Positions 1-14,077 of a stretch of DNA of 64,000 bases are shown one piece after another. A program made the translations under genes and the position numbers. The DNA lies in assembly GCA_017429685.1 (NCBI GenBank), contig JAFROL010000024.1, forward strand, positions 1-64,000, read 5' to 3'. Each line of letters starts with the position of its first letter. The stretch's first letter is position 1. The notes under the pieces are model-generated. The model saw nothing but the letters and a program-made list of their open reading frames with translations, did not search any database and was not told the origin of the DNA. Source of the DNA: Bacteroidales bacterium (GTDB lineage: Bacteria; Bacteroidota; Bacteroidia; Bacteroidales; P3).

Positions 1-1158
1 CCGCACGTAAACATTGGTACGATTGGCCACGTCTACCACGGTAAGACTACCCTGACCGCCGCCATCACCCAGGTGCTTGCAGCCAAAGGTCTTTCGGAAG
101 TTAAGTCCTTTGATTCTATTGACTCCGCTCCCGAAGAGAAAGAGCGTGGTATCACCATCAACACCGCTCACGTCGAATATCAGACTGAGACCCGTCACTA
201 TGCTCACGTCGACTGCCCTGGCCACGCTGACTATGTGAAGAATATGGTTACCGGTGCTGCCCAGATGGACGGTGCTATCCTCGTTGTCGCTGCAACCGAC
301 GGTCCTATGCCCCAGACCCGCGAGCACATCCTTCTCGCCCGTCAGGTTGGTGTTCCCCAGCTGGTTGTTTTCCTGAACAAGTGCGACCTTGTTGACGACC
401 CCGAACTTCTCGACCTCGTTGAGATGGAGGTTCGCGAGCTCCTCAGCAGCTATGACTATGATGGTGACAATATCCCCGTCATCCGCGGTTCCGCACTGGC
501 AGCCCTCAACGGCGAGCCCAGCGGTGTTGCCCAGGTCGAAGAGCTTATGAAGGCTGTCGACGAGTGGATCCCGCTGCCCGTCCGTGCCGTTGATAAGGAC
601 TTCCTGATGCCCGTCGAGGACGTCTTCTCGATCACCGGTCGTGGTACCGTTGGTACTGGCCGTATCGAGACTGGTGTTATCCACACTGGCGACCCCGTCG
701 ACATCATTGGTATGGGTGCCGAGAAACTGAAGAGCGTCGTGACCGGCGTTGAGATGTTCCGCAAGATCCTCGATGAGGGTGAAGCTGGTGACAACGTAGG
801 TCTGCTGCTCCGTGGTATCGACAAGGACGAGATCCGTCGTGGTATGGTCATCGCCAAACCCGGTTCGATCAAGCCTCACCACAAATTTGAAGCTACCGTC
901 TATATCCTGAAGAAGGAAGAAGGTGGTCGTCACACCCCGTTCCACAACAACTACCGTCCTCAGTTCTACTTCCGTACGACTGACGTTACCGGTACCATCA
1001 TCCTGCCCGAGGGCCGCGAGATGGTTATGCCTGGCGATAACCTGACGATCACCGTCGAGCTTATCGCCGACATCGCTCTGAACGAGAACCTGCGCTTCGC
1101 TATCCGCGAGGGTGGCCGCACCGTTGGTTCGGGTCAGGTAACCAAGATTATTGAATAA
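1..1158 (+). CDS. tuf: Elongation factor Tu (5' end outside the window)
   Basis: Elongation factor Tu delivers aminoacyl-tRNA to the ribosomal A site as a GTPase. The reading frame is open from base 1 and gives 385 residues, so only about ten N-terminal residues are missing relative to the usual 394-395. The G domain shows the DCPGHADY switch II motif and NKCD, followed by beta-barrel domains 2 and 3 ending in [11 protein letters not shown]. One oddity: the P-loop, which is almost always GHVDHGKT, reads GHVYHGKT because codon 34-36 is TAC. The gene is followed by a short hairpin and tRNA-Trp, then secE-nusG, a common bacterial order. Identity is certain; the substituted base lies close to the window edge and could be a sequence error. 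Confidence 0.97.
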   Translation, partial: PHVNIGTIGHVYHGKTTLTAAITQVLAAKGLSEVKSFDSIDSAPEEKERGITINTAHVEYQTETRHYAHVDCPGHADYVKNMVTGAAQMDGAILVVAATDGPMPQTREHILLARQVGVPQLVVFLNKCDLVDDPELLDLVEMEVRELLSSYDYDGDNIPVIRGSALAALNGEPSGVAQVEELMKAVDEWIPLPVRAVDKDFLMPVEDVFSITGRGTVGTGRIETGVIHTGDPVDIIGMGAEKLKSVVTGVEMFRKILDEGEAGDNVGLLLRGIDKDEIRRGMVIAKPGSIKPHHKFEATVYILKKEEGGRHTPFHNNYRPQFYFRTTDVTGTIILPEGREMVMPGDNLTITVELIADIALNENLRFAIREGGRTVGSGQVTKIIE

Positions 1159-1175
1159 TCGACTACAATCCTTAG

Positions 1176-1198
1176 GGGCGTACAATGGTACGCCCTTT
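1176..1198 (+). terminator. Hairpin after tuf
   Basis: A perfect 8-bp stem (1176-1183 with 1088-style partner at 1188-1195, GGGCGTAC/GTACGCCC) closes a four-base loop and is followed by only three T residues, two bases before tRNA-Trp. It could be a weak terminator or a processing signal that separates tuf mRNA from the tRNA. Confidence 0.45.
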
Positions 1199-1200
1199 AC

Positions 1201-1274
1201 AGGGGCATAGTTAAATGGCATAATGACGGTCTCCAAAACCGTAGTTGGGAGTTCGATTCTCTCTGCCCCTGCCA
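1201..1274 (+). tRNA. trnW: tRNA-Trp (CCA anticodon), CCA tail encoded
   Basis: The acceptor stem AGGGGCA (1201-1207) pairs with TGCCCCT (1264-1270), followed by discriminator G and an encoded CCA. The anticodon arm ACGGT-CTCCAAA-ACCGT places the anticodon CCA for tryptophan. The T arm contains GTTCGATTC. Position between tuf and secE is the usual place for tRNA-Trp in many bacteria. Confidence 0.95.
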
Positions 1275-1292
1275 ATAAAAAAGAAAAGAAAG

Positions 1293-1508
1293 ATGTCTAA
1301 ATTTGGTGATTACGTAAAATCCAGCTACGACGAACTTGTGCACAAAGTGTCGTGGCCTACATTCAAAGAGCTGCAGAACAGCGCTGTCGTTGTTGCTGTG
1401 GCTGCTCTCATTCTGGCTGTCATCATCTTCCTGATGGACTATGTTTTCGGCGTCCAGGGTGGAGTGTGGAAAGGTATATTAGGAATCTATTATTCCATCA
1501 TTGGATAA
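1293..1508 (+). CDS. secE: Preprotein translocase subunit SecE
   Basis: SecE is the small essential subunit that clamps SecY in the inner-membrane Sec channel. The 71-residue product has the short single-helix form usual outside the gammaproteobacteria: an amphipathic N-terminal segment with the typical VSWPTFKEL motif (about residues 20-27) and one transmembrane helix (about 30-50). The ATG at 1293 is chosen because the frame upstream of it runs into tRNA-Trp. It precedes nusG as in most bacteria. Confidence 0.95.
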   Translation: MSKFGDYVKSSYDELVHKVSWPTFKELQNSAVVVAVAALILAVIIFLMDYVFGVQGGVWKGILGIYYSIIG

Positions 1509-1624
1509 CGCAGCGTTGAATTGCGACGTGCGGCAGTCCTGTCTTGCTTCCCAATCAAACCATTGAGGCGGGATTGTGTTCTGATGAAGGAAATCATATT
1601 CTCTTCAATAAGTTATTTAAAGCA

Positions 1625-2170
1625 ATGGATCAACAGACTAAGAAATGGTATGTCGTCAGGGCTATAAGCGGCAAGGAGAAGAAAGCCAAGGAGTACATCG
1701 AAAGTGAGATGGCCAAACGAGGCTGGTCGGATCTTGTCCCTCAAGTCCTTATCCCTACAGAGAAGGTTTATTCGATACGTAACGGAAAGAAAGTGGTCAA
1801 GGACCGCAATTACTTTCCTGGCTACGTGTTGCTTGAGGCCGAATTGCGGGATGAGATAATACCTGTCATTCAGAATGTTCCCAATGTTTTGGATTTCTTG
1901 CGCGAGAAGGATGGCGACCCCATCCCGATGCGCCCCGCCGAGGTGAACCGCATACTCGGCAATATGGACGAGCAGATGGATTCGGACGGCGGAATGCTGG
2001 AGAAGTTCATCGTCGGCGAGCCTGTCAAGGTTGTCGATGGCCCGTTCAATTCGTTCTCGGGTGTCGTTGAAGAAGTCAACGAGGAGAAGATGAAGCTGAA
2101 GGTGACGGTCAAGATTTTTGGCCGCAAGACACCTCTCGAGCTCAACTTCAACCAGGTGGAGAAAGAATAG
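1625..2170 (+). CDS. nusG: Transcription termination/antitermination factor NusG
   Basis: NusG binds the RNA polymerase clamp and couples elongation to translation and Rho. The 181-residue product has the NGN domain (KKWYVVRAISGKEKKAKEYIE at the start, FPGYVL near residue 60) and a C-terminal KOW domain (VGEPVKVVDGPFNSFSGVV). The ATG at 1625 is chosen because it begins directly at the conserved NGN sequence; an in-frame upstream extension to 1544 looks non-coding. The gene sits between secE and rplK, the conserved order. Confidence 0.96.
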   Translation: MDQQTKKWYVVRAISGKEKKAKEYIESEMAKRGWSDLVPQVLIPTEKVYSIRNGKKVVKDRNYFPGYVLLEAELRDEIIPVIQNVPNVLDFLREKDGDPIPMRPAEVNRILGNMDEQMDSDGGMLEKFIVGEPVKVVDGPFNSFSGVVEEVNEEKMKLKVTVKIFGRKTPLELNFNQVEKE

Positions 2171-2224
2171 GATATGGTTGGGATAGATATAAATCAATAA
2201 ACAAATTTTTAAACGTTACATTCA

Positions 2225-2668
2225 ATGGCAAAAGAAATTGCAGGATTGATTAAGCTTCAGATCAAAGGCGGTGCTGCCAACCCGGCGCCTCCCGTAGGTC
2301 CCGCTTTGGGTGCCAAGGGTGTCAACATTATGGAGTTCTGCAAGCAGTTCAACGCTCGTACGCAGGACCAGGCTGGCAAGATTCTGCCTGTCATCATCAA
2401 TGTTTACACTGACAAGTCCTTTGATTTTGTAGTCAAGACTCCCCCTGTTGCCGTCCAGCTGAAAGAGGCCTCGAAGGCTGCCAAGGGTTCTGCCGAGCCC
2501 AACCGCGTCAAGGTCGCTTCCGTGACTTGGGAACAGGTTCGCCAGATCGCCGAAGCCAAGATGCCCGACCTCAACTGCTTCACTGTCGAATCGGCAATGA
2601 GTATGGTGGCAGGCACGGCCCGCAGTATGGGTATCACTGTTACGGGTGAGAATCCTCTGGCAAAGTAA
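2225..2668 (+). CDS. rplK: 50S ribosomal protein L11
   Basis: L11 forms the base of the GTPase-associated centre with 23S rRNA and the L10-L12 stalk. The 147-residue product has the proline-rich N-terminal domain ([16 protein letters not shown], residues about 20-36) and the RNA-binding C-terminal domain ending SMGITVTG. It follows nusG by 54 bases and precedes rplA. A 116-base spacer before rplA holds no further gene. Confidence 0.97.
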   Translation: MAKEIAGLIKLQIKGGAANPAPPVGPALGAKGVNIMEFCKQFNARTQDQAGKILPVIINVYTDKSFDFVVKTPPVAVQLKEASKAAKGSAEPNRVKVASVTWEQVRQIAEAKMPDLNCFTVESAMSMVAGTARSMGITVTGENPLAK

Positions 2669-2784
2669 GGAACAAATGATTTATTAACAGTGGTAGCGTT
2701 AGTAGTTGTGAATGCAGGATTCCGGAAATCAGAGTTCATAATTCAAAAATGACGAAAGCGCGGTGACCACAAAAACAAGCAAAA

Positions 2785-3480
2785 ATGGCAAAACTATCCA
2801 AGAAACAAAAAGAGGCTTTTGCAAAATTCGACAAGGAGAAGGTTTACTCGCTCGAGGAGGCCGTCTCGGTTGTGAAACAGATCACCTACACCAAGTTCGA
2901 TTCGAGCTTTGACATCGATGTCCGTCTGGGCGTCGACCCGCGCAAAGCCAACCAGATGGTCCGCGGTAGCGTCACGCTGCCTCACGGCACTGGTAAGACT
3001 GTCCGTGTTTTGGTTCTCTGCACCCCCGACAAGGAGGAAGAGGCAAAAGCCGCCGGAGCCGATTACTACGGTCTGGACGAATATGTGGCCAAGATCAAGG
3101 GCGGTTGGACCGATGTTGATGTCATCATCACTATGCCCAGCTGTATGCCCAAGATCGGCGCTTTGGGTCGTATCCTCGGTCCCCGTGGACTTATGCCCAA
3201 CCCCAAGACCGGTACCGTTACAATGGAAATTGGCAAGGCTGTCCAGGAAGCCAAAGCTGGTAAGATCGACTTCAAGGTCGACAAGTTCGGTATCATCCAT
3301 ACCGCTGTCGGCAAGTGCAGCTTCGACGACAACAAGATTGTCGAGAACACGCGCGAGGTCCTTCAGGCCATCATCAAGCTGAAACCTTCGGCAGCAAAGG
3401 GCACCTACGTGAAGAGCATCACTGTCTCCTCAACGATGAGCCCCGGCGTCAAGGTCGACACCAAAGCCGCTACATTGTAA
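2785..3480 (+). CDS. rplA: 50S ribosomal protein L1
   Basis: L1 forms the mobile L1 stalk at the ribosomal E site and commonly represses its own operon. The 231-residue length is standard. Recognisable segments are the N-terminal VYSLEEAV, the central [18 protein letters not shown] motif (around residue 130) and the C-terminal end typical of the family. It lies between rplK and rplJ as expected. Confidence 0.97.
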   Translation: MAKLSKKQKEAFAKFDKEKVYSLEEAVSVVKQITYTKFDSSFDIDVRLGVDPRKANQMVRGSVTLPHGTGKTVRVLVLCTPDKEEEAKAAGADYYGLDEYVAKIKGGWTDVDVIITMPSCMPKIGALGRILGPRGLMPNPKTGTVTMEIGKAVQEAKAGKIDFKVDKFGIIHTAVGKCSFDDNKIVENTREVLQAIIKLKPSAAKGTYVKSITVSSTMSPGVKVDTKAATL

Positions 3481-3494
3481 GTTAAATGTGAAGA

Positions 3495-3540
3495 GTGGCC
3501 GGTGAATAGTGAAACGAATTGCTTTACCGTTGCGGGCCAC
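3495..3540 (+). promoter_or_regulatory. Possible L10 leader hairpin upstream of rplJ
   Basis: GTGGCC at 3495-3500 can pair with GGCCAC at 3535-3540 around an inner region with further weak pairing, 38 bases before the rplJ start. In other bacteria the L10-L12 complex represses translation by binding the rplJ leader. The position fits; the detailed L10-binding kink-turn was not confirmed by eye. Confidence 0.3.
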
Positions 3541-3578
3541 AGGACACAAAATCAAAAAAATCGAGTTAATTAACATTT

Positions 3579-4109
3579 ATGAGAAAAGAACAGAAAGACC
3601 AACTGATTGACCACTTGTGTGAGGACATCAAGGCCTATCCGCATCTCTACATCGCCGACATCGGAGGCCTGAACTCCGTCCAGACGAGCAAACTGCGTCG
3701 CGCCGCCTTCCGCAAGGAAGTCAAGTTGGAAGTTGTCAAGAACACCCTTCTCATCAAGGCTATGGACAAGAGTGGCGTCGACTACTCCGAACTGAAGCCC
3801 GTCATCAAGGGTGAGACCTGCATTATGCTGTCTAACATCAACAACGCTCCTGCCAAGCTCATCAAGGAATTCCTGGCCAACAACAAGGACTCCAAGAAAC
3901 CCCTGCTCAAAGGTGCTTACGTTGAGGAAAGCTTCTATGTGGGTGCTGAACATCTCGACGCTCTGGTCAACATCAAGTCCAAGAACGAACTCATTGCCGA
4001 CGTCATTGCACTGCTGCAGTCGCCTATCAAGAACGTCGTCTCCGGACTCCAGTCGGCCGGCAACACCATCTGCGGTGTGCTCGAGACTTTGTCAGAAAAA
4101 GCAGAATAA
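3579..4109 (+). CDS. rplJ: 50S ribosomal protein L10
   Basis: L10 anchors L7/L12 dimers to the ribosome to form the factor-recruiting stalk. The 176-residue product has the conserved VVKNTLLIKA segment in its N-terminal RNA-binding domain (about residue 50) and a C-terminal helical tail that binds L12. It precedes rplL, but the intergenic stretch carries a palindromic ACTAGT repeat array. Confidence 0.96.
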   Translation: MRKEQKDQLIDHLCEDIKAYPHLYIADIGGLNSVQTSKLRRAAFRKEVKLEVVKNTLLIKAMDKSGVDYSELKPVIKGETCIMLSNINNAPAKLIKEFLANNKDSKKPLLKGAYVEESFYVGAEHLDALVNIKSKNELIADVIALLQSPIKNVVSGLQSAGNTICGVLETLSEKAE

Positions 4110-4115
4110 ACAAAA

Positions 4116-4167
4116 CTAGTAAAACTAGTAGGACTAGTAGGACTAGTAAGACTAGAAAGACTAGTCG
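4116..4167. repeat. ACTAGT array, period 9, between rplJ and rplL
   Basis: Six units of ACTAGTnnn with a 9-bp period; each ACTAGT core is itself a palindrome. The same core recurs after trmD (36035) and after clpP (36812), so it is a family rather than a local accident. Confidence 0.85.
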
Positions 4168-4209
4168 AAAAAAAACAAATTGTAAAACATTTAAAAAACA
4201 AAAATAATT

Positions 4210-4593
4210 ATGGCAGACATTAAAGCCTTAGCAGAAGAACTGGTTAACTTAACCGTTAAAGAAGTAAAAGAATTAGCTGACGTCCTGAAAGAGGAATACG
4301 GCATTGAACCCGCAGCCGCCGCTGTTGCTGTTGCTGCCGCTCCCGCCGCTGGTGGCGCTGCCGCCGCTGAAGAGAAGACCGCCTTTGACGTTATCCTGAA
4401 GGGTGTTCCCGATATGACCAAGAAGCTGGCCGTTGTGAAGGCCGTCAAGGACCTCGCAAGCCTCGGTCTGAAAGAGTCGAAGGAACTCGTTGACGGTGCT
4501 CCCAAGACCGTTAAGGAAGGCGTCTCGAAGGACGAAGCCGATGCACTGAAGAAAGCCCTCGAAGAGGCTGGTGCAGAGGTTGAAGTTAAGTAA
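4210..4593 (+). CDS. rplL: 50S ribosomal protein L7/L12
   Basis: L7/L12 forms the flexible stalk that recruits translation factors. The 127-residue product has the N-terminal dimerisation domain, an alanine-rich hinge (about residues 35-53) and the globular C-terminal domain ([10 protein letters not shown] to EVEVK). The hinge is unusually pure in Ala, Val, Pro and Gly. It precedes rpoB across a 156-base spacer with a strong hairpin. Confidence 0.97.
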   Translation: MADIKALAEELVNLTVKEVKELADVLKEEYGIEPAAAAVAVAAAPAAGGAAAAEEKTAFDVILKGVPDMTKKLAVVKAVKDLASLGLKESKELVDGAPKTVKEGVSKDEADALKKALEEAGAEVEVK

Positions 4594-4615
4594 GTTTTAC
4601 ACTACTTGATTCAAC

Positions 4616-4660
4616 TAAGGAATAGGGTCTCCGACCGTGTGTCGGAGTACCTATTCCTTA
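4616..4660 (+). promoter_or_regulatory. Long hairpin between rplL and rpoB
   Basis: TAAGGAATAGG (4616-4626) pairs with CCTATTCCTTA (4650-4660), and inside it CTCCGAC (4629-4635) pairs with GTCGGAG (4641-4647) around a CGTGT loop. No T tract follows, so it is not a classic terminator. In Escherichia coli the same spacer holds an attenuator and an RNase III site that reduce rpoBC expression relative to rplJL; a like role here is inferred from position. Confidence 0.6.
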
Positions 4661-4749
4661 TTGCTATGCAAATCTATTTCCCGTGCGTATAGATATGAAT
4701 AAGTGAGTTTTTGATATCCTGAGTTTCGTAATCAAAAAAATTTCATCCC

Positions 4750-7700
4750 TTGGCAAATAATCAACCCACAGTAATCAATTTCGCATCCGTCCGCAAGTAT
4801 GACTATCCGGATTTTCTCGACATACAGCTGAAGTCGTTCCAGGACTTCTTCCAGATTGAGACGAATCCGGACAACCGTCTGGACGAGGGTCTTTTCAAGG
4901 TTTTCAAAGAGAACTTCCCCATTTCGGATGCCCGCAACAATTTCACACTTGAGTTTCTGGACTACTTCATCGACCCGCCGCGTTACACCATCGAGGAGTG
5001 CATTGAGCGTGGCCTCACCTACAGTGTCCCGCTGAAAGCCAAACTGAAACTCTCCTGCAACGACCCTGAGAACGAAGAGTTCCAGGCCATCGAGCAGCCT
5101 GTCTATTTGGGAATGATCCCGTATATGACACCCAAAGGCACGTTCGTCATCAACGGCGCCGAGCGCGTTGTCGTTTCGCAGCTTCACCGCTCGCCGGGTG
5201 TGTTCTTCGGCACCCAGTTCCACTCCAACGGTACGCAGCTCTACAGTGCCCGTATCATCCCCTTCAAGGGTAGCTGGATGGAGTTCACCACCGACATCAA
5301 CAACGTGATGTACGCCTACATCGACCGCAAGAAGAAACTGCCTATCACCACCCTGTTGCGTGCCATAGGCTTCGAGACCGACAAGGAAATCCTCGACATC
5401 TTCGAGCTGGCAGAGGAGGTGAAGGCCACTCGCGCCAACCTGAAGAAAAACATCGGCCGCAAGCTGGCAGCCCGTGTCGTCGACTCCTGGATTGAGGATT
5501 TTGTCGATGAGGATACCGGCGAGGTGGTCTCGATGGAGCGTACCGAAGTGGTTATCGAACGCGATGTCGAGCTGACCGAAGAGAATATCGAGAAAATTCT
5601 CGAGCTGAATATCAAAACCATCCTCGTCACAACGGAGGATAAGGACGGTGTTGACTATTCCGTCATCTACAACACATTGAAGAAAGACACGGCCAATAAT
5701 GCCAAGGAGGCTGTGGAATATATCTACAGGCAGTTGCGCAATGCCGAGCCGCCTGACGAAGAGACCGCACGCGGCATCATCGAGAAACTGTTCTTCTCGG
5801 ACAAGCGGTATGACCTGGGCGATGTGGGTCGCTACAGAATCAACACCAAACTTAATCTTGATGTGCCTGACGAGGTGCGCGTCCTTACCAAAGAGGATAT
5901 CACCTCTATTATTAAATATTTGATTCTTCTTATAAACCAGAAAGCCGACGTCGACGATATCGACCACTTGTCGAACCGCCGCGTACGCACCGTCGGCGAG
6001 CAGCTGTCGGCGCAGTTTGGCGTGGGCCTGGCCCGTATGAGCCGCACCATCCGCGAGCGTATGAACGTGCGCGACAACGAGGTGTTCACCCCCACCGAGC
6101 TTATCAACGCCAAGACGCTGTCGTCGGTTATCAACTCATTCTTCGGCACCAACCAGCTGTCGCAGTTTATGGACCAGACCAACCCGTTGGCAGAGATCAC
6201 CCACAAGCGCCGTATCTCGGCCCTGGGTCCCGGAGGTCTGTCGCGCGACCGTGCCGGTTTCGAGGTCCGCGACGTCCACTATACGCATTATGGCCGTCTG
6301 TGTACCATCGAGACTCCTGAAGGTCCCAACATCGGTCTTATCTCGTCGCTCAGCGTCTACGCCAAGATTAACAACCTTGGTTTCATCGAGACTCCCTATC
6401 TGCGCGTCGAGAACGGCCAGGTGCAGCTTGGCGAAGACCCCGTATATTATACTGCCGAGGCCGAAGAGAACAAGACGGTGGCACAGGCCACCACCGAGCA
6501 GGATGCCGAAGGCCACATCCTCGGCAGCCGTGTCAAGGCTCGTCGCCAGGCCGACTTCCCCATCGTCAGCCCCGAAGAGGTGGACCTTATGGACATCGCC
6601 TCGAACCAGATTGCCTCGATAGCAGCATCGCTTATCCCGTTCCTCGAGCACGACGACGCCAACCGTGCCCTGATGGGATCGAATATGATGCGTCAGGCCG
6701 TGCCTCTGCTCAACCCCGAAATTCCTATTGTCGGTACCGGCATCGAACAGGCTGTGGCCGAAGACAGCCGTGTGCTGCTCAACGCCATCGGCGACGGTGT
6801 CGTCGAATATGTCGACTCCACCCGTATCGTTATCAGGCACAACCGCACCGAGAAGGAGCGCCTGGTCAGCTTCGACGACGACCTGCACGAGTACCGCCTT
6901 ACCAAATACCAGCGCACCAACCACAGCACCGCCATCAACCTGCGCCCCATCGTCCGCAAGGGCGACAAAGTCAAGAAGGGCCAGGTCCTCTGCGAGGGCT
7001 ACGCCACACAGGGCGGCGAGCTGGCTCTGGGCCGCAATATGATGGTGGCATTTATGCCTTGGAAGGGTTACAACTTCGAGGATGCCGTCGTTATCAGCGA
7101 GCGTGTTGTGCGCGAAGATATATACACCTCGGTCCACGTCGAGGAATACACCCTCGAGGTCCGCGAAACAAAACGCGGCGACGAGGAGCTGACGCGCGAT
7201 ATCCCCAATGTCAGCAGCGACGCCACCAAGGACCTCGACGAGAACGGTATCATCCGTATCGGCGCCGAAGTCAAGGAAGGCGACATCCTTATCGGCAAGA
7301 TCACGCCTAAGGGCGAGAGCGACCCCACCCCCGAAGAGAAACTGCTTCGTGCCATCTTCGGCGACAAGGCCGGCGACGTCAAGGACGCTTCGCTCAAAGT
7401 GCCGCCGTCGGTGCGTGGTGTCGTCATCGACAAGAAACTCTTCACCCGCGTCATCCGCGACCGCAAGGCCCGTGCCCGCGAGAAGGAACTCCTCGCCAAA
7501 CCCGAGGAGGAGTTCAACAACGAACTCGCCGACCTCAAGGACAAGCTTATCGACAAGCTGCTTGTCATCCTGGCCGGCAAGACCTCCAATGGAGTCTACA
7601 ATTCGCATAAAGAGGAGCTCATCCACAAGAAAGAGAAGTTCAGTATGAAGGTTCTGCGTACCATCGATTTCACCGATGTCAACCCCAACCGCTGGACTCA

Positions 7701-8553
7701 GGACAAGGACACCAACGCCCTCATCAAAGAGCTTCTCAACAACTACAATATCAAGGTCCGCGAAATTAACGGCCGCTTCACCCGTAACAAGTTCGCCCTC
7801 ACCGTCGGCGACGATTTGCCCAGCGGCATCGTCCAGATGGCCAAGGTCTATATCGCTATGAAGCGCAAACTGCGCATCGGCGACAAGATGGCCGGTCGCC
7901 ACGGTAACAAGGGTATCGTCTCGAAGATTGTCCGTGCCGAGGATATGCCTTTCCTCGCCGACGGTACTCCTGTCGACATCGTGCTGAACCCCCTGGGTGT
8001 GCCTTCGCGTATGAACCTTGGTCAGATCTACGAGACAGTCCTCGGATGGGCCGGCAAGAAGCTCAACAAACGCTTCAAGACCCCCATCTTCGATGGTGCC
8101 ACCCTCGAGCAGATCAACGGCTATATGCAAGAAGCCGGACTGCCGGAAAACGGCCGCACATACCTCTATGACGGCGAGACCGGCGAGCGCTTCGACCAGC
8201 CTGCCACGGTGGGTTACATCTACTATCTCAAGTTGCATCATATGATCGACGACAAGATGCACGCCCGCAGCATCGGACCCTACTCCCTCATCACCCAGCA
8301 GCCCCTTGGCGGTAAGGCCAACTTCGGTGGCCAGCGTTTCGGAGAGATGGAGGTCTGGGCTCTCGAAGCTTTCGGTGCTTCGCACGTTCTGCAGGAGGTG
8401 CTTACGGTCAAGTCCGACGACGTTATGGGCCGCGCCAAGACCTACGAGGCCATCGTCAAGGGCGACAACCAGCCCACTCCGGGCATCCCCGAGTCTTTCA
8501 ACGTGCTGGTTCACGAACTTCGTGGCCTTGGTCTTGAGGTAACTTTTGATTAA
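4750..8553 (+). CDS. rpoB: DNA-directed RNA polymerase subunit beta
   Basis: The beta subunit forms half of the RNA polymerase active-site cleft and the rifamycin pocket. The 1267-residue product is full length for Bacteroidota. The start is TTG at 4750 (Met-Ala-Asn-Asn); no closer ATG fits the conserved N terminus. The rifampicin region begins near residue 468 and keeps the usual Asp, His and Ser of FMDQ, THKRR and ALGPGG. Residue 519 is Thr in [11 protein letters not shown], where nearly all bacteria have Pro. [12 protein letters not shown] near residue 1044 is the catalytic-side motif. It is followed by rpoC after 95 bases of heptad repeats. Confidence 0.98.
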   Translation: MANNQPTVINFASVRKYDYPDFLDIQLKSFQDFFQIETNPDNRLDEGLFKVFKENFPISDARNNFTLEFLDYFIDPPRYTIEECIERGLTYSVPLKAKLKLSCNDPENEEFQAIEQPVYLGMIPYMTPKGTFVINGAERVVVSQLHRSPGVFFGTQFHSNGTQLYSARIIPFKGSWMEFTTDINNVMYAYIDRKKKLPITTLLRAIGFETDKEILDIFELAEEVKATRANLKKNIGRKLAARVVDSWIEDFVDEDTGEVVSMERTEVVIERDVELTEENIEKILELNIKTILVTTEDKDGVDYSVIYNTLKKDTANNAKEAVEYIYRQLRNAEPPDEETARGIIEKLFFSDKRYDLGDVGRYRINTKLNLDVPDEVRVLTKEDITSIIKYLILLINQKADVDDIDHLSNRRVRTVGEQLSAQFGVGLARMSRTIRERMNVRDNEVFTPTELINAKTLSSVINSFFGTNQLSQFMDQTNPLAEITHKRRISALGPGGLSRDRAGFEVRDVHYTHYGRLCTIETPEGPNIGLISSLSVYAKINNLGFIETPYLRVENGQVQLGEDPVYYTAEAEENKTVAQATTEQDAEGHILGSRVKARRQADFPIVSPEEVDLMDIASNQIASIAASLIPFLEHDDANRALMGSNMMRQAVPLLNPEIPIVGTGIEQAVAEDSRVLLNAIGDGVVEYVDSTRIVIRHNRTEKERLVSFDDDLHEYRLTKYQRTNHSTAINLRPIVRKGDKVKKGQVLCEGYATQGGELALGRNMMVAFMPWKGYNFEDAVVISERVVREDIYTSVHVEEYTLEVRETKRGDEELTRDIPNVSSDATKDLDENGIIRIGAEVKEGDILIGKITPKGESDPTPEEKLLRAIFGDKAGDVKDASLKVPPSVRGVVIDKKLFTRVIRDRKARAREKELLAKPEEEFNNELADLKDKLIDKLLVILAGKTSNGVYNSHKEELIHKKEKFSMKVLRTIDFTDVNPNRWTQDKDTNALIKELLNNYNIKVREINGRFTRNKFALTVGDDLPSGIVQMAKVYIAMKRKLRIGDKMAGRHGNKGIVSKIVRAEDMPFLADGTPVDIVLNPLGVPSRMNLGQIYETVLGWAGKKLNKRFKTPIFDGATLEQINGYMQEAGLPENGRTYLYDGETGERFDQPATVGYIYYLKLHHMIDDKMHARSIGPYSLITQQPLGGKANFGGQRFGEMEVWALEAFGASHVLQEVLTVKSDDVMGRAKTYEAIVKGDNQPTPGIPESFNVLVHELRGLGLEVTFD

Positions 8554-8640
8554 ATTGAAAATTGAGAATTGAAAATTGAAATCAGTCGCAGACTGCTCTA
8601 TCGACAATTCGCAGTTCACAATTCACAATTCACAATTAGT
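8554..8640. repeat. Heptad array (TTGnnAA then inverse) between rpoB and rpoC
   Basis: About four units of TTGnnAA (8556-8583) are followed after a spacer by about five units of the reverse complement, CAATTnn (8612-8638). The change of orientation lets the two halves pair into an imperfect hairpin. The same heptad core occurs at 26131, 46241, 47319 and 47405. Confidence 0.8.
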
Positions 8641-8648
8641 AAGAAAAT

Positions 8649-13112
<4,464 letters not shown>

Positions 13113-13126
13113 AAGGGACAATTCTT

Positions 13127-13438
13127 ATGGCACAAGAGAACAAGAACAACATCAATCTCGCCATCAGCGACGAGGTGTCGGCAGGCACCTACAGCAACCT
13201 CGCTGTCATCACCCACTCGCCAGCCGAGTTCATCCTCGACTTCGCCCAGGCCCTGCCCGGCCGCGAAGGCGCCACGGTGCGCCAGCGCATCCTGATGTCG
13301 CCGCTCCACGCCAAACGCCTCGCTATGGCGCTCAACGACAACCTCAGCAAGTATGAGGCCAACTTCGGCACCATCGAGGAACCCCACGCTCCCAACGACG
13401 CCATCCCCTACAACATCCTGCCTCAAGGCAAGGCCTGA
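13127..13438 (+). CDS. DUF3467 domain protein
   Basis: A 103-residue soluble protein of the DUF3467 family, recognisable from EVSAGTYSNLAVITHSPAEFILDF near the start and LMSPLHAKRLAMALNDNLSKYE in the middle. The family has no established biochemical function. In Bacteroidota it is often found directly after rpoC, as here with a 14-base gap, which suggests shared transcription. A terminator follows at 13495, making it the last gene of the RNA polymerase operon. Confidence 0.9.
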   Translation: MAQENKNNINLAISDEVSAGTYSNLAVITHSPAEFILDFAQALPGREGATVRQRILMSPLHAKRLAMALNDNLSKYEANFGTIEEPHAPNDAIPYNILPQGKA

Positions 13439-13494
13439 CGCAATGGCGCCGTCGGCCAGCAGCACTGGCTGAACGACAGAGAGATAACCGCACC

Positions 13495-13526
13495 AAAGGG
13501 CCGCTCCAATCGGAGCGGCCCTTTTT
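13495..13526 (+). terminator. Rho-independent terminator of the rpoBC operon
   Basis: A perfect GC-rich 10-bp stem (13498-13507 with 13512-13521) closes an AATC loop and is followed by five T residues, with A residues on the 5' side. It lies 57 bases after the DUF3467 stop codon. Confidence 0.92.
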
Positions 13527-13611
13527 ATGTTGGTTTCCAGCCTCTGACGGCTCTCACGGCTGCCTTCAGCCTGCGTGGCCCTGGCGCCGCCTTTTCGCAT
13601 ACCCTTTTTAC

Positions 13612-13700
13612 GCAGTTCTTATATCGTTCTTATATCCGCGATATAAGAACGATATAAGAACTGCATCCGAACGGTGTCCGAACAGGCATCGCGGACGGCA
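13612..13700. repeat. Palindromic intergenic element, copy 1
   Basis: A perfect 25-bp inverted repeat (13612-13636 with 13640-13664) with a three-base spacer, its arms built from two GTTCTTATATC units, is followed by a conserved tail with AACGGTGT, CGAA, AGGC and CGCGG up to about 13700. A second copy with the same order lies at 32271-32360. The rest of 13527-14068 holds no gene: apart from this element it has a small palindrome at 13817 and a promoter at 13903. Confidence 0.85.
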
Positions 13701-13816
13701 ATGCGGACCGGCACGTTTCCGGAGCGTCGCGAACCATCAGTTACAATGCTTTACAGATGCTTTGCATTGAACATAAGGAGAGGTGATTTGCGCTCCCGCG
13801 CAGCGCGGCGGCAAAC

Positions 13817-13831
13817 GTGCGATTATCGCAC
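13817..13831. promoter_or_regulatory. Small palindrome upstream of the giant surface gene
   Basis: GTGCGAT and ATCGCAC are perfect inverted repeats around a single T. The site is about 70-90 bases upstream of the predicted promoter at 13903-13930 and might bind a dimeric regulator; this is inference from symmetry only. Confidence 0.3.
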
Positions 13832-13902
13832 TGCTGACGCTATGAGGGATTGGTTTTTAGCGTTTTTAGAAATTTTAAGTATTTTTTTGCGTGGGGTAGG
13901 GG

Positions 13903-13930
13903 TTGGTATTTGAAAAAAATAGTATATTTG
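13903..13930 (+). promoter_or_regulatory. Bacteroidota-type promoter for the giant surface gene
   Basis: TATATTTG at 13923-13930 matches the TAnnTTTG -7 element of the Bacteroidota housekeeping sigma factor. A TTG at 13903-13905 lies 17 bases upstream as a weak -33 element. The gene begins about 147 bases downstream. Confidence 0.6.
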
Positions 13931-14077
13931 CAGTTTGGATAACAATGCACTCTTGCGTTCAATACTTTGAATAGCAAGGAATTGTGCGGGTTTGGGTGTA
14001 TTGTGTCCTGTTGATAAATAGTTAAAAAGTAGATAAAAATAGCTCGAAAAAGCATAAATATTCATACAGTGAAGAAA

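Noticed and set aside
1544-1624. N-terminal extension of NusG by 27 residues
   Set aside because: NusG homologues begin at the KKWYVVRA segment; the upstream part shows no conservation to the family.
4116-4167. Possible CRISPR array from regularly spaced ACTAGT units
   Set aside because: The period is 9 bp with 3-bp fillers, far too short for repeat-spacer units, and no cas genes are present. The same applies to the 7-, 8- and 10-bp arrays.
13674-13913. 79-codon frame on the plus strand in the spacer before the giant gene
   Set aside because: It covers the tail of a repeat element and the promoter region, starts within the repeat, and its translation is Arg-rich without features.
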